This document shows positions 5,960-8,638 of a DNA stretch of 8,638 nt, piece after piece. Source of the DNA: an uncultured Gammaproteobacteria bacterium (lineage in GTDB: Bacteria > Pseudomonadota > Gammaproteobacteria > SZUA-140); NCBI GenBank assembly GCA_945788675.1, contig CALZMY010000275.1, positions 1 through 8,638 of the forward strand, read 5' to 3'. The position numbers and the translations under genes are program-made. Position 1 is the stretch's first letter. The number at the start of each line of letters is the position of its first letter. The notes under the pieces are model-generated. The model was not told the DNA's origin, ran no database searches, and was given only the letters and a program-made list of their open reading frames with translations.

Positions 5960-5985
5960 GAGGAGTGAAGCGACGAAGCAATCTC
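5960..5985. repeat. Dispersed-repeat word nested in the MITE
   Basis: The segment ends in GAAGCGACGAAGCAATCTC and begins GAGGAGT. I recall this word as a very common intergenic sequence in diverse bacterial genomes, usually seen as ATTGCGAGGAG…GCAATCTC. Here it is bounded by TATGAG (5957–5962) and CTCATA (5983–5988), which can pair. It appears to be a separate repeat carried inside the insertion element. Confidence 0.5.
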
Positions 5986-6038
5986 ATAACCCGATGACTC
6001 TCAAAATAGTAGGGGTTACTTCTCCATGGGACTTGACC

Positions 6039-6053
6039 TGGACTTCTAGTCCA
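6039..6053. other. Short perfect hairpin inside the MITE
   Basis: TGGACT-TCT-AGTCCA is a 6-bp perfect stem with a 3-nt loop. It lies about 50 bp beyond the stop codon of the minus-strand phosphatase-like gene. A T-run (CTTTTTC, 6059–6065) follows on the plus strand a few bases later, so a weak rightward terminator is possible. The stem is short, so this is tentative. Confidence 0.3.
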
Positions 6054-6084
6054 TCGCGCTTTTTCATGATGACACATTTGGCAC

Positions 6085-6100
6085 TTAATCAGGGGTTCCT
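6085..6100 (-). repeat. Right terminal inverted repeat of the MITE
   Basis: TTAATCAGGGGTTCCT is the right arm; one base differs from the reverse complement of the left arm. Its last base plus the neighbouring TA supply the TAA stop codon of the minus-strand gene. Confidence 0.8.
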
Positions 6101-8091
6101 TAGTTACCCGAAAAATATTGTTTGGCAAGGACAAATGCATCAATGCCAATGCGTTCACCGAGAATACGCCCTGGCATATCATCGGCTGGCGGGTGAATAC
6201 CCCCCCAGATTCGCGATAGACTGGTTTGATTCGAGGCGTCTCGATAGGTGGCCCATTGAAGGATTATGTCGGTACTTGGACCTTCCTCAAAGACCAGAAA
6301 CTCATTCTTTTTCGCCACGAACTCCCCCATGCCCCCTGGGAAATAGGCATCGCCGGTGAACAGCGTCATCACTTCAGCGGCCGCGCGCGAAAAAGTTGAG
6401 TGGCCGGAAACATACCCTGCAAAAGGGGGGGAGACAAAATTGGGGCGTTGATAAGGCCACCAGTTTTCGGCCAGGATCCAGCCAACGCCGGCAACATCCG
6501 TGTCGGGGTTTTTGATAAATCGAGGGCCGCGCCAGGCGTATAATTTGATCTTGCCCACATGCTCATCATTGGCGCCTGCCAGCGGATCACCCTTATTTAC
6601 CAGCTCGACCTTACCCTTCGTCAACGGAATCCCTAGCGGGTCATAACTGGCCAGGGTCGAATCGCTGCTTTGTCCACGCTCTGCCATGAGACGAATGGCA
6701 GAGATCGGTCTGACATAATCGTACCAGCCTTTGCTTCCCCAGGCCGTGATTGCCGAATCGTGCATAGCACCGCCCAGGGCAAAATAGGCCTTCACATCCC
6801 ATTCAAGATTGTTGAGAATCGCCCCCGAGCCAGCGAAGCGTTTAACGTTCTTTGGGTGGTCACTGACATAATTCATGATCGTATACCAATGGCCCGGAGG
6901 TGTCTCAGAATCGGGTCCATCTGCCCAAAACTCGGCCAACACACGGGTATAATCACCACGTAACACCATGTTAGGCGCGTAGGGTTTGTTGGTCGACGGA
7001 TTAATGGTATGTCCTGCCCCCGGATCACCACCGTCCAGTACGTTGTAATAGTCACGCAGTTCGACGAATCCCTGTGGCATATCATCGGCATTGCCGAAGG
7101 CACCCGGCGATATATCCCACATTACGCCATCGCCAGGATCAAGGTGTGATGACCAGATCGAGACCATGGCGAACCCCCATTGGTACTCTGCGGAGAGCGC
7201 GCCGCCCAGCAGTGGCGGTGCGCCAGGGTCTTTATAGACTGGGTAGTCATGACCGCTGCGCTGATAGATTGTACGATCCTTCTTCGATAGCGCAAACGGC
7301 TGAACTCTGCCCCATTCCGGCCCGACGAATTCTGTTATCCCGTCTGGCAAAGGGTTTCCCGACTGATCGACGAATTCCTCAAACAATAAGGGCTGCCAGC
7401 GGTTTATATTAACGATGCCAGCACTACCCGGAACAAGCGGATTCAGCGGAGGATTGAATGGTTGATAGTCAATAGGGCCGTAGTCATTCAGCTCGTTTGC
7501 ACCATCCTGCAAACCATAGTCGATGACACACTGTGCGATGTAGTTGCCCAGCGCGGCGGCTGAGCCGTTGCTATAATCGATAGATTTATTTGACTTGTCA
7601 TAGCCGAGCCTGGCGAGCAAGGCATTAAACTCCAGCACCGAGGCACCTGCATTAGGTGCCGGGTAAAAGCGGTGCCAGAGCAGGCGATACATGGCATAAC
7701 TGATAGCCTCATGACGCGCCTGTTCGGTATTGGCTGGCATGTCGATACCATCGAATGGGCAGGTAAAAGTCCCCACAGTCTTGCCAAGTAAATAGGTTGA
7801 TGCCTGTTGATCGAATGCTGCCCAGGCATCATACATAGCAATGGAGGTATGAAAGAGATTGCGCGAGTGAACTGTCGGCCTGGCGAGATCTATCCTGATG
7901 GCTGATAGTAGTACTTCATTCCACTGGCGTGCTATCGACTGATTTGTTACTGATTGCTCTGTAGAAACAGCATCATGCCTGTCTGGTTCCGAAGGGTCAT
8001 TCACTAGTAGGAAAATACCCATCGTCAACAGTACGGCCAATATTGATAGCACGCTCAATCTTGTCGCAGGGTGCGCGGTGGCTAACTTCAT
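6100..8091 (-). CDS. Exported PAP2 / vanadium-dependent haloperoxidase superfamily protein
   Basis: A 663-residue protein. A hydrophobic stretch at about residues 11–30 (LSVLSILAVLLTMGIFLLV) follows a basic start and acts as a signal peptide or membrane anchor, so the enzyme should face the periplasm. The superfamily's catalytic signature is in the C-terminal third: K454-x6-R461-P462, then V-S-G-H564, then S626-R627-x5-H633-x3-D637. The only departure is V for P in the usual PSGH. Members bind phosphate or vanadate and act as acid phosphatases or haloperoxidases; sequence alone does not decide which. The first 400 residues are the long helical N-terminal part seen in haloperoxidase-like members. 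ATG 8091 is preceded by AGGA with a 10-nt spacer. The C-terminus (LAKQYFSGN) looks complete, although its stop codon lies at the border of the MITE. mltD lies 67 bp upstream on the same strand. Confidence 0.85.
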   Translation of the reverse strand: MKLATAHPATRLSVLSILAVLLTMGIFLLVNDPSEPDRHDAVSTEQSVTNQSIARQWNEVLLSAIRIDLARPTVHSRNLFHTSIAMYDAWAAFDQQASTYLLGKTVGTFTCPFDGIDMPANTEQARHEAISYAMYRLLWHRFYPAPNAGASVLEFNALLARLGYDKSNKSIDYSNGSAAALGNYIAQCVIDYGLQDGANELNDYGPIDYQPFNPPLNPLVPGSAGIVNINRWQPLLFEEFVDQSGNPLPDGITEFVGPEWGRVQPFALSKKDRTIYQRSGHDYPVYKDPGAPPLLGGALSAEYQWGFAMVSIWSSHLDPGDGVMWDISPGAFGNADDMPQGFVELRDYYNVLDGGDPGAGHTINPSTNKPYAPNMVLRGDYTRVLAEFWADGPDSETPPGHWYTIMNYVSDHPKNVKRFAGSGAILNNLEWDVKAYFALGGAMHDSAITAWGSKGWYDYVRPISAIRLMAERGQSSDSTLASYDPLGIPLTKGKVELVNKGDPLAGANDEHVGKIKLYAWRGPRFIKNPDTDVAGVGWILAENWWPYQRPNFVSPPFAGYVSGHSTFSRAAAEVMTLFTGDAYFPGGMGEFVAKKNEFLVFEEGPSTDIILQWATYRDASNQTSLSRIWGGIHPPADDMPGRILGERIGIDAFVLAKQYFSGN

Positions 8092-8122
8092 TGTGCAAAT
8101 ATCCTACACGAATTCTGAGATG

Positions 8123-8135
8123 ATGGGTGACCCAT
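8123..8135. promoter_or_regulatory. 13-bp palindrome between mltD and the PAP2-like gene
   Basis: ATGGGTGACCCAT is a perfect 6-bp palindrome about a central G. It lies in the 67-bp gap, about 32 bp upstream of the PAP2-like start codon. It could be an operator, or a small hairpin at the end of mltD (the minus strand reads ATGGGTCACCCAT with no T-run after it). Its function is not known. Confidence 0.25.
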
Positions 8136-8158
8136 AAATTCCACAGGCGCTTATCAGG

Positions 8159-8638
8159 TTATATGTTGCCCGCCTGGTTGGTTATGTCGACAAACAACGT
8201 CAGTCGTTGTCCCGGCTGTAGATATTTACCGCGCGCCTTTGGGTTCCAGCGTTTGAGATTGTTGATGCTGACATTAAAGCGTTGTGAGATACGAGACAAG
8301 GAGTCACCACGTCGTACCACATAGCGAATACGCTGTGTCACCTCATCCAGTGCCGGGGCGATATCCGGGGTTTTGTTTTTAGCGACCTTGGTGGCGGACT
8401 TCCATATTACCAGCTTCTGGCCGGGACGCAGTGTGTCGCGTGGTGCCATTGCATTCCAGCGTGCGAGCTGACGTACGCCGACATTATGCGCACGGGAGAT
8501 ATCCCACAGTGTGTCACCATTTTGTACTTTGTAGGTTAGCTTAATGCCCTTTTTGGGTGAGCTCTTTATCGTTTTGGCGCGTTGCGTGGCGCTGAGGCTA
8601 TAACTGGCGGGTGACCTGGCGGCAACCGGGATGATCAG
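8159..8638 (-). CDS. mltD: Membrane-bound lytic murein transglycosylase D, C-terminal part with two LysM domains
   Basis: The last 159 codons of a minus-strand gene whose 5' part lies beyond the right edge; the frame is open to the final base. It begins LIIPVAARSPASYSLSATQR, a linker typical of MltD between earlier repeats and the terminal LysM domains. Two peptidoglycan-binding LysM domains follow at visible residues 35–79 (YKVQNGDTLWDISRAHNV…LRPGQKLVIW) and 105–150 (YVVRRGDSLSRISQRFNV…LQPGQRLTLFV). They are joined by a charged linker. MltD cleaves peptidoglycan glycan strands from the periplasmic side of the outer membrane, but the catalytic SLT domain is not in view, so the name depends on the tail. 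An internal ATG at 8449 opens a 96-codon frame inside the first LysM domain and is not a real start. Another LysM-bearing hydrolase or amidase is the alternative. Confidence 0.75.
   Translation of the reverse strand: MIIPVAARSPASYSLSATQRAKTIKSSPKKGIKLTYKVQNGDTLWDISRAHNVGVRQLARWNAMAPRDTLRPGQKLVIWKSATKVAKNKTPDIAPALDEVTQRIRYVVRRGDSLSRISQRFNVSINNLKRWNPKARGKYLQPGQRLTLFVDITNQAGNI

Larger units (their letters stand above)
5909..6100. mobile_element. 192-bp MITE-like non-autonomous insertion element
   Basis: The element has 16-bp terminal inverted repeats, AGGAACCTCTGATTAA at the left and TTAATCAGGGGTTCCT at the right, matching at 15 of 16 positions. A weaker match continues inward (6 of the next 10). 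TA lies directly outside each end (5907–5908 and 6101–6102), which reads as a 2-bp target duplication. The flanking bases restore a CTAG target. The interior encodes no transposase, so it would have been moved in trans. TA duplication fits IS630/Tc1-mariner-like or some IS5-family elements; the GGAA…GA.TAA end resembles IS5. The family is therefore undecided. It separates two convergent genes whose stop codons lie at its borders. Confidence 0.72.

Noticed and set aside
5925..6359. A 144-codon plus-strand frame across the MITE and the 3' end of the PAP2-like gene.
   Set aside because: It spans two unrelated sequence types, overlaps catalytic codons on the other strand, and has no recognisable start site or domain.
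7488..7841. A 117-codon minus-strand frame and several plus-strand frames (6670–6963, 7074–7412) within the PAP2-like gene.
   Set aside because: All overlap a 663-codon gene with exact superfamily motifs and contain no recognisable domain.
1..8638. CRISPR arrays, tRNA or rRNA genes.
   Set aside because: No regularly spaced repeats, and no cloverleaf or conserved rRNA words, were found on either strand by reading.

Overview
The window looks like chromosomal DNA of a gammaproteobacterium. The evidence is a NirB–NirD–NasA nitrate/nitrite assimilation cluster, an NsrR-type Rrf2 regulator, an MltD-type lytic transglycosylase tail with LysM repeats, and moderate GC content. No genus can be named from the sequence alone.

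Left part (1–4751), nitrogen and anion metabolism. The last 41 codons of nirB (siroheme nitrite reductase large subunit) are followed by nirD (Rieske small subunit) and nasA (molybdenum nitrate reductase with a C-terminal BFD-type [2Fe-2S] domain), all on the plus strand. Together they would reduce nitrate to nitrite and nitrite to ammonium in the cytoplasm. Convergent to nasA, 8 bp away, is nsrR, an Fe-S nitric-oxide-sensing repressor. A 295-bp AT-rich divergent intergenic region separates nsrR from a TauE/SafE-family permease gene. That region holds a good FNR/CRP-like box and a 10-bp direct repeat.

Middle part (4752–6102), accessory island. A 381-bp stretch without an intact gene carries a decayed N-terminal fragment of what looks like an IS110-family transposase. 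Next comes an AT-richer gene for an uncharacterised 258-residue protein with a duplicated LxLVAYxxEKxP motif and one HxT motif. It is followed by a 192-bp MITE-like element with 16-bp terminal inverted repeats and a TA target duplication. The element sits exactly where two convergent genes end, and both stop codons are formed at its edges. It carries an internal copy of a dispersed-repeat word and two hairpins.

Right part (6100–8638), minus strand. An exported 663-residue PAP2/vanadium-haloperoxidase-superfamily enzyme with a nearly complete catalytic signature lies downstream of the 3' end of an mltD-like gene that runs off the window.

The most noteworthy items are the MITE at the shared stop-codon site and the unknown gene held between mobile-element remnants. 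I see no CRISPR array, tRNA or rRNA, and no clear multi-gene novel system.
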